Shown in pieces: positions 35,557-44,114 of a stretch of DNA of 64,000 nt. The notes under the pieces were generated by a model. It did no database searches, was not told where the DNA came from, and saw only the letters and a list, made by a program, of their open reading frames with translations. Position numbers and translations under genes: made by a program. The stretch is from Vicinamibacterales bacterium (GTDB lineage Bacteria; Acidobacteriota; Vicinamibacteria; Vicinamibacterales; SCN-69-37), in assembly GCA_030827135.1 (NCBI GenBank), contig JAURFE010000001.1, positions 1,062,368 to 1,126,367 of the forward strand. The letters run 5' to 3'. Numbering within the stretch: the stretch's first letter is position 1; each line of letters starts with the position of its first letter.

Positions 35557-36234
35557 ATGTCCAGATTCATGAGCGCCGTATGTGCGGCCGTGGTTGTGTG
35601 TGCCGGGTCGACCGCACTGCCAGCCATGCAGCTTCAGACGCCGACGAACTGGAAATGGCGGACCGATTCGCCGGCCACCGTGCGCGACACCGACAAGGAC
35701 CTGGCGGCTGATCAGTGGTTCTACGTCGCCATGCCGCCGGGGTGGCACATCACGTCAAAGCCCGGCGTCGTGCTCTACAACCCGACACACACGGGCAGCG
35801 GCCTCTTCCGGCTGCAGTCACAGGCCTTCCTGTTTCCCGGGGACAGCACGGCCGAGTACGGCATTTTCATCGGCGGTCGCGATCTGGAACCGGGCTCGAC
35901 GACCCCGTCCTACACGGCCTTTGTGGCGCGCCGGGACGGTCGCATCGCCGTGTTGAAGCGCCAGGGGGAGACCACGACACCACTCGTGGATTGGAAGGCG
36001 AACGACGGCGCCGTGGCTCACCCAGGCGAGGGCACGGCCAGAAACATCTTCACCGTCGAGGTGCTGGACGCGGACGTCGTGTTCAGCATGAACGAGAAGG
36101 AAGTGGCGCGGCTGCCGAAGGCCCAGGTCACGACCGACGGCCTGTTCGGCCTGCGCGCTGGCGCGAACATGAACCTGCACGTCTCGACGTTCGACGCCAC
36201 CTACGTCCTGGCCCCGGTGCCCGTGAAGAAGTAG
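35557..36234 (+). CDS. Exported jelly-roll (LamG/DUF1080-like) protein
   Basis: The 225-residue protein starts at ATG 35557 with a good Shine-Dalgarno GGAGGA and a signal peptide (MSRFMSAVCAAVVVCAGSTA). The mature part has the beta-sandwich pattern of concanavalin-like folds: WFYVAMPPGWHITSKPGVVLY, YTAFVARRDGRIAVLKR, and FGLRAGANMNLHVSTFDATY at the end, as in 3-keto-disaccharide hydrolase-type domains. No catalytic residues can be pointed to. The next gene starts 1 base after its stop, so the two are one unit. Confidence 0.7.
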   Translation: MSRFMSAVCAAVVVCAGSTALPAMQLQTPTNWKWRTDSPATVRDTDKDLAADQWFYVAMPPGWHITSKPGVVLYNPTHTGSGLFRLQSQAFLFPGDSTAEYGIFIGGRDLEPGSTTPSYTAFVARRDGRIAVLKRQGETTTPLVDWKANDGAVAHPGEGTARNIFTVEVLDADVVFSMNEKEVARLPKAQVTTDGLFGLRAGANMNLHVSTFDATYVLAPVPVKK

Positions 36235-36235
36235 G

Positions 36236-37033
36236 ATGCCGCGCGTGGGTGGTGTACACCGGATCCTGACGACCGTCGCGCTGCTCTTCCCGCTGACATG
36301 GCTGTCGGGTGGGGCACAGGCCCCCACGGACACCCTCCGGGTGGTGAGCTACAACATCAAACACGGTCGAGGGAACGACAACGTGGTTGATCTCGCGCGG
36401 ACAGCCTCTGTGCTGCGCGCGCTGACGCCCGACATCGTTGGACTCCAGGAAGTGGACGACCTTGCGACCCGCAGCGGCGGCGTGCCGGAGGCCGAGCGGT
36501 TCGGACAGATGCTCGGCCTGCACCATGCGTTTGGCCGGTTCATGGACTTTCAGGGCGGCGCGTACGGCATGGCCGTCCTCACCCGCTACCCGATCATGGC
36601 CACGCAGTCGGTCCGGCTGCCCGACGGCAACGAACCGCGCGTGGCCCTGTCCGTCGAAGTGCAACTCCCCTCCGGACGTCGCCTCACCATCGTCAACGTG
36701 CACTTCGACTGGGTGCGGGACGACACGTTCCGGTTCGCCCAGGCGGAAGCATTGACGACACATCTCGACGCACTCACGACGCCGTATGTGCTGCTGGGTG
36801 ACTTCAACGATGTGCCTGAGTCACGCACGCTGGGGCTCTTCAGGTCGCGCACCCTGGAAGCGGTGAAGCCGTCGACCGACCGCTTCACGTTCTCGTCAAC
36901 GGAGCCGGAACGTGAAATCGATTTCATCTTCATGGCACCGGCGGCGTCGTGGCACGCGCGCGACGTCCGCGTGATCACCGAACCCGTGGCGTCCGACCAT
37001 CGCCCCGTGGTCGCGGTGCTCGAACTACGGTAA
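36236..37033 (+). CDS. Exported endonuclease/exonuclease/phosphatase-family protein
   Basis: The 265-residue protein has a signal peptide (ILTTVALLFPLTWLSGG) and all the EEP landmarks: VVSYNIKHG, GLQEVDDL (metal-binding Glu), NVHFDW, LLGDFNDVPES and the terminal SDHRPVVAVL. Such proteins cleave phosphodiesters or phosphomonoesters with Mg2+; nuclease versus sphingomyelinase or inositol phosphatase cannot be decided. It is co-transcribed with the jelly-roll gene and ends 9 bases inside the convergent penicillin acylase gene. Confidence 0.88.
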   Translation: MPRVGGVHRILTTVALLFPLTWLSGGAQAPTDTLRVVSYNIKHGRGNDNVVDLARTASVLRALTPDIVGLQEVDDLATRSGGVPEAERFGQMLGLHHAFGRFMDFQGGAYGMAVLTRYPIMATQSVRLPDGNEPRVALSVEVQLPSGRRLTIVNVHFDWVRDDTFRFAQAEALTTHLDALTTPYVLLGDFNDVPESRTLGLFRSRTLEAVKPSTDRFTFSSTEPEREIDFIFMAPAASWHARDVRVITEPVASDHRPVVAVLELR

Positions 37034-39178
37034 CCGGCCCGGCCGGTAGCGCACGACCACCTGTTGATCGACATCACGCGCGCTGAACGCCACACGTTTC
37101 AGTGCGCCACGCGCGAACATCGCCGCCTGATCGGCATGCCACGGCGAGCCGGGCTTCGCACTCTGTCCGTAGGCGAGCACGGAGTACGCGCGCGGTTCGG
37201 TTCCGAATTCCACGGCGAGCACCCATCCGTCGCCGGTGCTGGCGGCAAATTTTCCATCGGGCTGGCGCGTAAAGCCCAGCACGCGGAAACACCCAAGCGC
37301 GCCGGGACACCCGCCCACCGGCACATCCACAGTCCCCCGGCGCACGCGGTACACATCGCCCCAGGCGACATCGAGTGTGCCGTGCCTGCGCAGGGTCTCA
37401 TCGGCGGCCCACACCAGTGCCTCGACCGCGCGCGCCGGGTCTGCGATTCCGCGCGGGGTGCGCACGGGATCCGTTTCCTGCCATGGCGTGGCGAAGCGCT
37501 GGGCCTCGGTGCGACCCTGTGAATACCGCGACCACCAGATCTCGAACAACACCGCACCGCGGCTCTCAGCCGCCACGCTGTTGTTCCAGCGACGCAGCAC
37601 ACGCAACGCGTCGGCCGTGACGCCGGTGGGCCTGGAGGCGGCGACAGCCCGGACCAGATCTGGTTTCACCCGATCGGCCAGCAACATCCGGTAGTCATGC
37701 TTCAACCGCACCACGTCCTCCAGGGTCAGTTTGCGGTTGTTGTCGATGAGCTGAATGGCACGCTGGCTGCGCAAGCGAAGCGACGGCGGCTCGATGTTCT
37801 CGTACGCATTCACGAGATTCACCGGCGGCCGGGCGTTGGCAAAGTGGGGCGAATCGTTTTCGTTGTGGACGTACCCGCCGCCTGGATTCTTCGTCAGCGG
37901 CAGTGCGTCAAACGGAATCAACTGGGTCCAGACCTCACGCAGGCTCCGCACCGGAATCGCGCGGTCTCCGCCCATCGGGTGCGGCAGGTCCGGAAGGGAG
38001 GCATTCCACAAAGTGAGGATGTTGCCGGCCCGATCGGCGTAGGTGTAGTTCTGCGACACCAGCGCCCGCATGCGCATCACATCCATCCATTGCCCGAGCG
38101 TCTTCGCCCGCATCAGTCGCAGGAACTGTTCGCCTGCTCGAAACTCGCCATCTCCCGCGGTGCGCGCGATGTACACGGTGTCTGCGGTGCGATGGACGAC
38201 AGGGCCCAGCGGCGTCGTCCAGACATCACGTGTTTCGGGGACGAGCACTGAGCCATCGAGGTACTCCACCGTGCGCGTCGTCTTGGTCATCGGTAACGAC
38301 GCGCCGTCCAGCGTGTAGTGATCGGGCCGCGCAGGGTCGAGCTGCAGGGCGTAGAGCTCCGTCCGGTCACCGCTGTTGCTGTTGGTCGTGGACCAGCCGA
38401 GGTCTCGGTTAAAACCTCCGACCACACCGAGTGGGCCTCCGATCCGGAAGTCGCCGTAAAAATCGACGACGCCGGGCACGGTGAGGTGGGCCTCGTAGTA
38501 TCCGGCGTCCCATGCCAAGTGCGGATTCCGCAGAAGAATCGCCTTGCCCGACGTCGTGCGGCTCGGCGCAAACGCCCAGGCGTTCGAGCCTTCCTCGGGG
38601 TCCACCGAAGGTCCGGGGTCCAGGGTCCAGGGGTCGGATCCTGGGGTCCGGGGTCCTGCGTCCGCGAGTGCCTGAAGCACGCGGCGGACACGTGCGGCTG
38701 GGGGGCCGTCGCCAATGTGCAGCGTGGCGACGTCGTAGCCGGTGAAGTCCGACGGAATGTGTGCCGGGAACTCGTCACGGTGGAGCGTGATGTAGCGATT
38801 CACCCCTGCGGCGAAGCCGTCGTAGAGATCGCGCGTGTCGGGTTGAAGAAGGTGGAAGGTCTCGATCGCACGAGCCCGCTCCCGCAGCGCGGCAAAGTCG
38901 GCGTCCAGTGACGCGCGGCCGTTCACCTGCGCCGTCTGGCCGCGTGTGGCCCACAACCGCGCGGGCGTCACCTCCCCATAGTCCTCAGCCTGCAGCCAGC
39001 CCAGGGCGTAGCCGCCCGCCCGCAGATTCTCGGCGCGAATATGCGGCACACCGTGCGCGGTGCGGAGAATCTCCACGTGCCGCCACAGATCTTCCTGGGC
39101 CGTGCCTGGGGACCCGGTCACGGCAGTCACCAGACTCCAGCCGACCGCTCCGGCCACACACATCAGCAGTGTTTTCAT
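37025..39178 (-). CDS. Penicillin-acylase-family N-terminal nucleophile amidohydrolase
   Basis: The 717-residue precursor starts with a signal peptide (MKTLLMCVAGAVGWSLVTAV). The alpha chain starts HVEILRTAHGVPHIRAE, and a spacer leads to the autocatalytic Ser198 in DPEEGSNAWAF, which becomes the N-terminal nucleophile of the beta chain. SGKAILLRNPHL follows. The family cleaves amides such as acyl-homoserine lactones, beta-lactams or peptides. The spacer contains the segment GPRTPGSDPWTLDPGPSVD, coded by a GGGGTCC repeat tract (38597-38662) that looks like intergenic filler. The gene overlaps the GNAT gene by 4 bases at its start and belongs to the same transcript. Confidence 0.88.
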   Translation of the reverse strand: MKTLLMCVAGAVGWSLVTAVTGSPGTAQEDLWRHVEILRTAHGVPHIRAENLRAGGYALGWLQAEDYGEVTPARLWATRGQTAQVNGRASLDADFAALRERARAIETFHLLQPDTRDLYDGFAAGVNRYITLHRDEFPAHIPSDFTGYDVATLHIGDGPPAARVRRVLQALADAGPRTPGSDPWTLDPGPSVDPEEGSNAWAFAPSRTTSGKAILLRNPHLAWDAGYYEAHLTVPGVVDFYGDFRIGGPLGVVGGFNRDLGWSTTNSNSGDRTELYALQLDPARPDHYTLDGASLPMTKTTRTVEYLDGSVLVPETRDVWTTPLGPVVHRTADTVYIARTAGDGEFRAGEQFLRLMRAKTLGQWMDVMRMRALVSQNYTYADRAGNILTLWNASLPDLPHPMGGDRAIPVRSLREVWTQLIPFDALPLTKNPGGGYVHNENDSPHFANARPPVNLVNAYENIEPPSLRLRSQRAIQLIDNNRKLTLEDVVRLKHDYRMLLADRVKPDLVRAVAASRPTGVTADALRVLRRWNNSVAAESRGAVLFEIWWSRYSQGRTEAQRFATPWQETDPVRTPRGIADPARAVEALVWAADETLRRHGTLDVAWGDVYRVRRGTVDVPVGGCPGALGCFRVLGFTRQPDGKFAASTGDGWVLAVEFGTEPRAYSVLAYGQSAKPGSPWHADQAAMFARGALKRVAFSARDVDQQVVVRYRPGRLP
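38597..38662. repeat. GGGGTCC-type repeat tract inside the penicillin acylase gene
   Basis: Seven or so GGTCC-containing words occur in 66 bases (GGGGTCC, GGTCCGG, AGGGTCC, GGGGTCC and so on). They lie 10 bases upstream of the Ser198 codon and match the GC-rich word tracts seen in intergenic gaps. The frame is kept open. Confidence 0.75.
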
Positions 39179-39675
39179 TGGGGTGTCCGATACAACACGT
39201 GCGGAAGGCCGGCATGGAGGACGTCGCGGTCGTATTGCAGCCCGGCCTTCTCGAGCACATGCCGGGACGCGGCGTTGGTCGGCAGGGTCAGGGCGACCAT
39301 TGTCGAGAAACCGAAGCGATCCCGCCCGATTGACAGGCTGGCTGCCGCGATCTCCGTCGCGAACCCGCGGCCCCAGTACGCGGGCTCGAAGCTGTAGCCG
39401 ATCTCGACTTCGTCCGTGCCGTCCACATCAAGGTGCCGGAGCAGTCCGCGTCCCATGACGGGACCTGCAGGCTCAAGACGGAGCATCCACAAGCCGAAGC
39501 CGAACGTCGCCCAGTGCGCCAGATTCCGTTCCAGATACGCCATGGTCCACACGTCGTCGCGCACGCCGCCGAGCGTGGCCATGTGAAGGGGATCCGTGTG
39601 CATCCGGATCAGATCGGGAAGGTGCGTCGGCAGAAGGCGCTCCGCATGAAGGCGGGCGGTTCGAAACGCGTCCAT
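39175..39675 (-). CDS. GNAT-family N-acetyltransferase
   Basis: The 166-residue protein is of the RimJ/RimL acetyltransferase type: RTARLHAERLLPTHLPDL at the start, then IGYSFEPAYWGRGFATE (acetyl-CoA site, RGFATE in place of the classic QGxGxA), and TLPTNAASRHVLEKAGLQY near the end. It would acetylate a small amine or a protein N-terminus; the substrate is unknown. It overlaps the downstream penicillin acylase by 4 bases. Its start is 22 bases from the divergent gamma-glutamyltransferase-like gene, where TAGAATA could serve as a -10 on both strands. Confidence 0.87.
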   Translation of the reverse strand: MDAFRTARLHAERLLPTHLPDLIRMHTDPLHMATLGGVRDDVWTMAYLERNLAHWATFGFGLWMLRLEPAGPVMGRGLLRHLDVDGTDEVEIGYSFEPAYWGRGFATEIAAASLSIGRDRFGFSTMVALTLPTNAASRHVLEKAGLQYDRDVLHAGLPHVLYRTPQ

Positions 39676-39684
39676 GGTGGCGAC

Positions 39685-39690
39685 TAGAAT
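39685..39690 (+). promoter_or_regulatory. -10-like TAGAAT before the gamma-glutamyltransferase-like gene
   Basis: TAGAAT followed by 7 bases and the ATG at 39698. Read on the other strand the overlapping TATTCT lies 10 bases before the GNAT start. This supports ATG 39698 over the in-frame ATG at 39674. Confidence 0.5.
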
Positions 39691-39697
39691 ACCCGCG

Positions 39698-41401
39698 ATG
39701 CCTCACCTCCTCCGCAGCGGCCTTGTCACCGCGTTCCTGGCCCTCAGCGTGGCCGCCTGCGCGCCAGGCGTGGCCCGGGACCCGGCCAGGCGGCCGTTCC
39801 CGCCCACCAACATCACAAATCCTTCAGCCCAGACTGCTGAGTCGGCGGGCGGGGTGGTGGCGAGCGCCACGGTGGACGCGACGGCCGTGGGAGCGCAGGT
39901 GCTTGCTGCGGGGGGCAACGCCGTCGACGCCGCCGTGGCCACCGCGTTTGCGCTGGCCGTGACCGAACCGAGCATGTCCGGACTCGGTGGACGCGCCAGC
40001 ATCCTCCTGCGCGATCCGGACGGGACCATCACTGGGATCGACGGACTGAACCAGGTGCCGTCGATCTACAGGGAGAAGTCCGGTGTGCCGCTGCCGTATG
40101 AGCGCGCGGCGATCCCCGGCGTGCCCGCTGCGCTGGCGCATGCGCTTGAGACACACGGCACGTGGACGCTCGCGCGCGTGATGCAACCGGCGATTGATCT
40201 CGCCACCTACGGATTCGTGCTTGGCGCCGCGGAAGCCGAACGCTGGGCAGCGGCCCGTGAAGAATTGTCGAAGTTCGGTGCCGGCCTCGGAACGTATCTG
40301 AAGGCCGATGGCACACTGTGGCGCGCGGGTGATCGCGTCGCCAATCCCCTGCTCGCGCAGACCTTGCGCCGCCTGGCCGGTGATGGCGTCGCCTCGTTCT
40401 ACAGCGGCGCCATTGCTGATGCGATTGATGCGGACATGCGTGCAAGGGGCGCCTTCATTACCCGCGAAGAACTCGCTGGCTATCGTGCGCTGCCGTCGCT
40501 GGTGGTGCGCGGAACCTACCGCGGCCACAGCCTTGCGTCCAACTTCCGCCCGGCCGCCGGTCAGGCCGTCATTCAGGCGCTGCAGACACTCGAACACCTG
40601 CCGGTGCCCGCACGCGGCGATGACGCGCGCTGGGCGGCCGTGGTGGGACAGGCCATGCATTGGGCCCTCACGGACCGTTCGACGCGACAAGGGACCGAAG
40701 CGGAGAGCGCAGCGTTCCTCACATCGCCGGCACACGCCAGGGCACGTGCCGGTCGCGTGATGATTCCCGTTGGCAGCGGAGGTGGTGCCGCTGATCCGGA
40801 ACCCTTCCAGGGCGCAGGACTGCTCTTCCCGCCAGGCACACTCGTGACCGCCGAGACCGATCGCGAAGCCACCACACACTTGTCAGTGGCCGACAGAGAC
40901 GGCCGCGTGGTCGCACTGACGCAGTCGCTGGGACCCAGTATGGGCACGCGTCTCGTGGCGCCGGGTCTGGGTTTTCTGTTTGCGACGCGACTGGGCACCG
41001 CGCCCGGGACACGGCCGGCATCCACTGTGGCGCCAACGATCATGGTCTCCCCTGACGGCCGCACGGTGGTCGCACTGGGTGGCGCCGGCGACAATCGCAT
41101 CATTACAGCGGTCATTCAGGTGATCAGCCGCATGGTGGATCACAAGATGTCGCTGCCTGAGGCCATGCTCGCGCCCCGTGTGCATCCGGATGCTGAACGC
41201 ACGCTCCGCGTGGAGGAAGGCCCGGTAGCGCTGTGGTCCGCGGCAGATCGTGCCCGGTTCGCCACATGGGGTTTCACGCTCATCCCATCGCCGTCGGGGT
41301 TCTTCGGACGCGTCCACGCCGTCCGGATCAGCGGCGAGGCAGGGCCGGCACACGGCGTCGCCGAACCCCGTTGGACCGGCGCTGCAGCCGGGCCAAAATG
41401 A
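39698..41401 (+). CDS. Gamma-glutamyltransferase-family lipoprotein
   Basis: The 567-residue product begins MPHLLRSGLVTAFLALSVAAC; VAAC is a lipobox. The family region starts GGNAVDAAVATAFALAVTEPS with GLGG, and the autoprocessing Thr392 sits in REATTHLSVAD. QSLGPSMGTR and the GGAGDNR region follow. Gamma-glutamyltransferases cleave glutathione and related gamma-glutamyl peptides after self-cleavage into two chains. The classical substrate-binding Arg near the N-terminus is not obvious, so activity on glutathione is uncertain. Confidence 0.86.
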   Translation: MPHLLRSGLVTAFLALSVAACAPGVARDPARRPFPPTNITNPSAQTAESAGGVVASATVDATAVGAQVLAAGGNAVDAAVATAFALAVTEPSMSGLGGRASILLRDPDGTITGIDGLNQVPSIYREKSGVPLPYERAAIPGVPAALAHALETHGTWTLARVMQPAIDLATYGFVLGAAEAERWAAAREELSKFGAGLGTYLKADGTLWRAGDRVANPLLAQTLRRLAGDGVASFYSGAIADAIDADMRARGAFITREELAGYRALPSLVVRGTYRGHSLASNFRPAAGQAVIQALQTLEHLPVPARGDDARWAAVVGQAMHWALTDRSTRQGTEAESAAFLTSPAHARARAGRVMIPVGSGGGAADPEPFQGAGLLFPPGTLVTAETDREATTHLSVADRDGRVVALTQSLGPSMGTRLVAPGLGFLFATRLGTAPGTRPASTVAPTIMVSPDGRTVVALGGAGDNRIITAVIQVISRMVDHKMSLPEAMLAPRVHPDAERTLRVEEGPVALWSAADRARFATWGFTLIPSPSGFFGRVHAVRISGEAGPAHGVAEPRWTGAAAGPK

Positions 41402-41430
41402 CTTACACTTCGCGTGCCCCCAGGAGGTAC

Positions 41431-42087
41431 ATGCTCATCATGACCCGTCACGTTCTCCGGACGATGTGTGTCGGCGCCGTCCTCGTCGCAACGTTCACCG
41501 TCATCCCAATTCCCGCCGAGGCCCGGCAGTTGCCCGGCGACCCCCGCCCCAGGCCCGAACTGGTCCGTCAGCCGTACAGCAAAGCTGATGTCGAGTTCAT
41601 GCAGGGCATGATTCCCCATCACGCGCAGGCACTGGTCATGTGCGGCATGGCCAAACCGAACGGAGCCAACGCCCAGTTGCAGCTGCTGTGCGAACGCATG
41701 AGCATCAGCCAGAAGGATGAAATCGCAATGATGCGCACCTGGCTGCGTGACCGGGCCCAGACTGTACCCGCCCCTGACGCCACGCACATGACCATGGACC
41801 ATGGCGGCATGAAACACGACATGCTCATGCCCGGCATGTTGACCGACGACGAGCTCGCGGCACTGCGCAGGGCGCGTGGCAAGGAGTGGGATCGCCTGTT
41901 CCTCGTTGGGATGATCAAGCATCATCAGGGCGCCATCAACATGGTGGACGTCCTCTTCAAGTCGCATGGTGCGGCGCAGGATGACGACATCTATTTGTTT
42001 GCGTCGGACGTGTTTGCCGACCAGACGGCAGAAATTGAACGTATGGAGCTGATGCTCGCTTCCCTTGGAGGGGGACAGTCACAATGA
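41431..42087 (+). CDS. Exported DUF305 protein
   Basis: From ATG 41431 (or 41440) the product of about 218 residues starts MLIMTRHVLRTMCVGAVLVA, a signal peptide ending near AEARQ. A ferritin-like DUF305 domain follows with two His/Met-rich motifs: FMQGMIPHHAQALVMCGM and GMIKHHQGAINMVDV, separated by MTMDHGGMKHDMLMPG. These motifs suggest copper or other metal binding. An AGGAGG Shine-Dalgarno lies at 41422-41427, and a -10-like TACACT at 41404-41409, so this gene has a normal leader. Its stop overlaps the start of the LVIVD gene (ATGA). Confidence 0.85.
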   Translation: MLIMTRHVLRTMCVGAVLVATFTVIPIPAEARQLPGDPRPRPELVRQPYSKADVEFMQGMIPHHAQALVMCGMAKPNGANAQLQLLCERMSISQKDEIAMMRTWLRDRAQTVPAPDATHMTMDHGGMKHDMLMPGMLTDDELAALRRARGKEWDRLFLVGMIKHHQGAINMVDVLFKSHGAAQDDDIYLFASDVFADQTAEIERMELMLASLGGGQSQ

Positions 42088-44051
42088 GACAGACACGATT
42101 TACCACCCGATTCGCAACCACCGTTGCGGCCGGTGTTGTCGCCCTTGCGGGAGTGACGATGACGGCCACGGCGGTCACCGCCGCGCAGCAGGCGCCGCCG
42201 CCTCAGGCCGCCCAGCCGCCGGCCGGTGGCCGCGGCCAGGCTGCGCCGCCCCCCCCCGTGCCCGCGTTGCCGGCGACCATGCCGGCACCGGTGACGCCGA
42301 CAATCTCAGCCACCGCCCCGACGCCCGATGCGCGCGTCGGGCTGCGCGCCGGCTACTGGGATGCGGCCCAGGCCGCGTGGAACATGCGTTTGGTCTCGAA
42401 CACGCCGCCGCCCGAGGCCTACCGCGGTATCACCAGTTCCGACCTCGCGTTCACCGGCAAGTACGTTGTGCAGGGGAACTACCACGGCATTCTGTTCTGG
42501 GACGTGTCGAACCCGACCAGGCCGGTCCTGGTGAAGGACTACGTGTGCCCGGCATCGCAGAATGACGTGTCGGTGTACAAGCACCTGCTGTTTGTGTCGT
42601 CGGAAGGCACGGGCGCGCGTCTCGATTGCGGTACGCAGGGGGTGCCGGAGCCCGTGAGCAAGGAACGCATTCGCGGCATCCGGATCTTTGACATCTCGAC
42701 CATCTCGAATCCGAAGTACGTCGGCAACGTGCAGACGTGCCGCGGATCACACACGCACACGGTCGCCGAAGATCCCAACGACAAGGAAGCGGTCTACGTG
42801 TACATCTCCGGTTCGGCCGGTGTGCGCTCGGCCGAAGAACTGCCGGGCTGTGCGGACGGCAACATGGCGGAGAACCCCGAGACCTCACGGTTCCGAGTCG
42901 AGGTCATCCGTGTGCCGCTCGCGAATCCGGAGAAGGCTGCGGTCGTAAACTACGCGCGGATCTTCAACGACCTCGCTCCGCCTCCCCGCCGGGTTGAACC
43001 CGGTCGCGGTGGTGCCGCCACGCCGCCTCCCACCGGAGCCACACCTCCTCCCGCAGGCGTAACACCGCCGGCAGGTGCGACGCCTCCCGCAGCCGGCCGC
43101 GGCGGTCGCGCGGGCGGCCCGCCAACCGGTCCGAACCAGTGCCATGACATCACGACGTACCCGGAAGCCGGCCTGGCCGGTGGTGCCTGTGGCGGCTACG
43201 GCCTTTTGCTCGACATCCGGGAAGTGGCCCACCCCGTGCGTATGGACTTCGCCGGCGATCCGAACATGTCGTTCTGGCACTCGGCGACGTTCAACAATGA
43301 CGGGACGAAGGTGCTCTTCTCCGACGAGTGGGGCGGCGGTCGCGCTCCGCGGTGTCGCGCAGAAGATCGGCTGGAGTGGGGCGCCAACGCCCTCTTCACC
43401 GTCGAACGCGGCAAACTCGTGTTCCACAGCTACTACAAGATGCCGGCGCCGCAGACGGAGTGGGAAAACTGCGTGGCCCACAACGGATCGCTGATTCCGA
43501 TCCCCGGCCGCGACGTCATGGTGCAGGGCTTCTACCAGGGAGGCATCACGGTGTTCGACTGGACGGACATCAAGAAGCCAATCGAGATCGCCTACTTCGA
43601 TCGTGGTCCGCTTGAGGATGGCCGTCTGACCTCCGCCGGTTCGTGGTCGGTCTACTGGCACAACGGCTACATCTACAGCTCCGAGATCGCGCGCGGCCTC
43701 GACATCTACGAACTGGTGCAGACGCCGCACATCTCCCAGAACGAGATCGACGCCGCGAAGACGGTCGTTTTTGCCGAGGCGAACGCCCAGGAGCAGAAGA
43801 GGATCACCTGGCCGCCGAGTTTTGCGAAGGCGCGGGCCTTCCTCGACCAGCTCGAACGGTCGAACGGCATGTCCGCGCAGAACCTCTCGGCTGCGCGTGA
43901 GAGCCTCGCCGCCGCTGAGAAAGCAACCGGAGCCGCCCGTCGCTCGGCGCTCGAGCAACTGTCCACTCGCGTCAACAGCCAGGTCACGGGCTCGTCCGAT
44001 CAGGCCAAGATGAAAATGCTCGTGGACGCGCTGAACGAACTGGCGCGGTAA
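42084..44051 (+). CDS. Exported LVIVD-repeat beta-propeller-like protein
   Basis: The 655-residue protein has a signal peptide (MRQTRFTTRFATTVAAGVVALAG), a Pro/Ala-rich linker, then repeats of the LVIVD type such as ILFWDVSNPTRPVL, IRIFDISTISNPKYV, LLLDIREVAHPVRM and ITVFDWTDIKKPIEI. A Pro/Thr/Gly insert (residues about 310-350) interrupts the propeller, and a helical C-terminal stalk ends it. A conserved Cys pair (NQCHDITTYPEAG ... GGACGGYG) may form a disulfide. Coupled by ATGA to DUF305, a pairing seen in other phyla. The function is unknown; a metal-related surface assembly is conceivable. Confidence 0.8.
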   Translation: MRQTRFTTRFATTVAAGVVALAGVTMTATAVTAAQQAPPPQAAQPPAGGRGQAAPPPPVPALPATMPAPVTPTISATAPTPDARVGLRAGYWDAAQAAWNMRLVSNTPPPEAYRGITSSDLAFTGKYVVQGNYHGILFWDVSNPTRPVLVKDYVCPASQNDVSVYKHLLFVSSEGTGARLDCGTQGVPEPVSKERIRGIRIFDISTISNPKYVGNVQTCRGSHTHTVAEDPNDKEAVYVYISGSAGVRSAEELPGCADGNMAENPETSRFRVEVIRVPLANPEKAAVVNYARIFNDLAPPPRRVEPGRGGAATPPPTGATPPPAGVTPPAGATPPAAGRGGRAGGPPTGPNQCHDITTYPEAGLAGGACGGYGLLLDIREVAHPVRMDFAGDPNMSFWHSATFNNDGTKVLFSDEWGGGRAPRCRAEDRLEWGANALFTVERGKLVFHSYYKMPAPQTEWENCVAHNGSLIPIPGRDVMVQGFYQGGITVFDWTDIKKPIEIAYFDRGPLEDGRLTSAGSWSVYWHNGYIYSSEIARGLDIYELVQTPHISQNEIDAAKTVVFAEANAQEQKRITWPPSFAKARAFLDQLERSNGMSAQNLSAARESLAAAEKATGAARRSALEQLSTRVNSQVTGSSDQAKMKMLVDALNELAR

Positions 44052-44071
44052 CCGAGGTCCCGAGGTCCCGA

Positions 44072-44107
44072 AGGCCCGAGGTCCCGGAGTTCCGGGGCCT
44101 CGGGCCT
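44072..44107. terminator. 16-bp stem hairpin after the LVIVD gene
   Basis: Arms 44072-44087 and 44092-44107 pair with one G-T wobble around the loop AGTT. The stem is made of the GAGGTCCCG words of the repeat tract that starts right after the stop at 44051. It lies between convergent genes and may terminate both, although the following T run is weak. Confidence 0.6.
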
Positions 44108-44114
44108 TTCCTGT

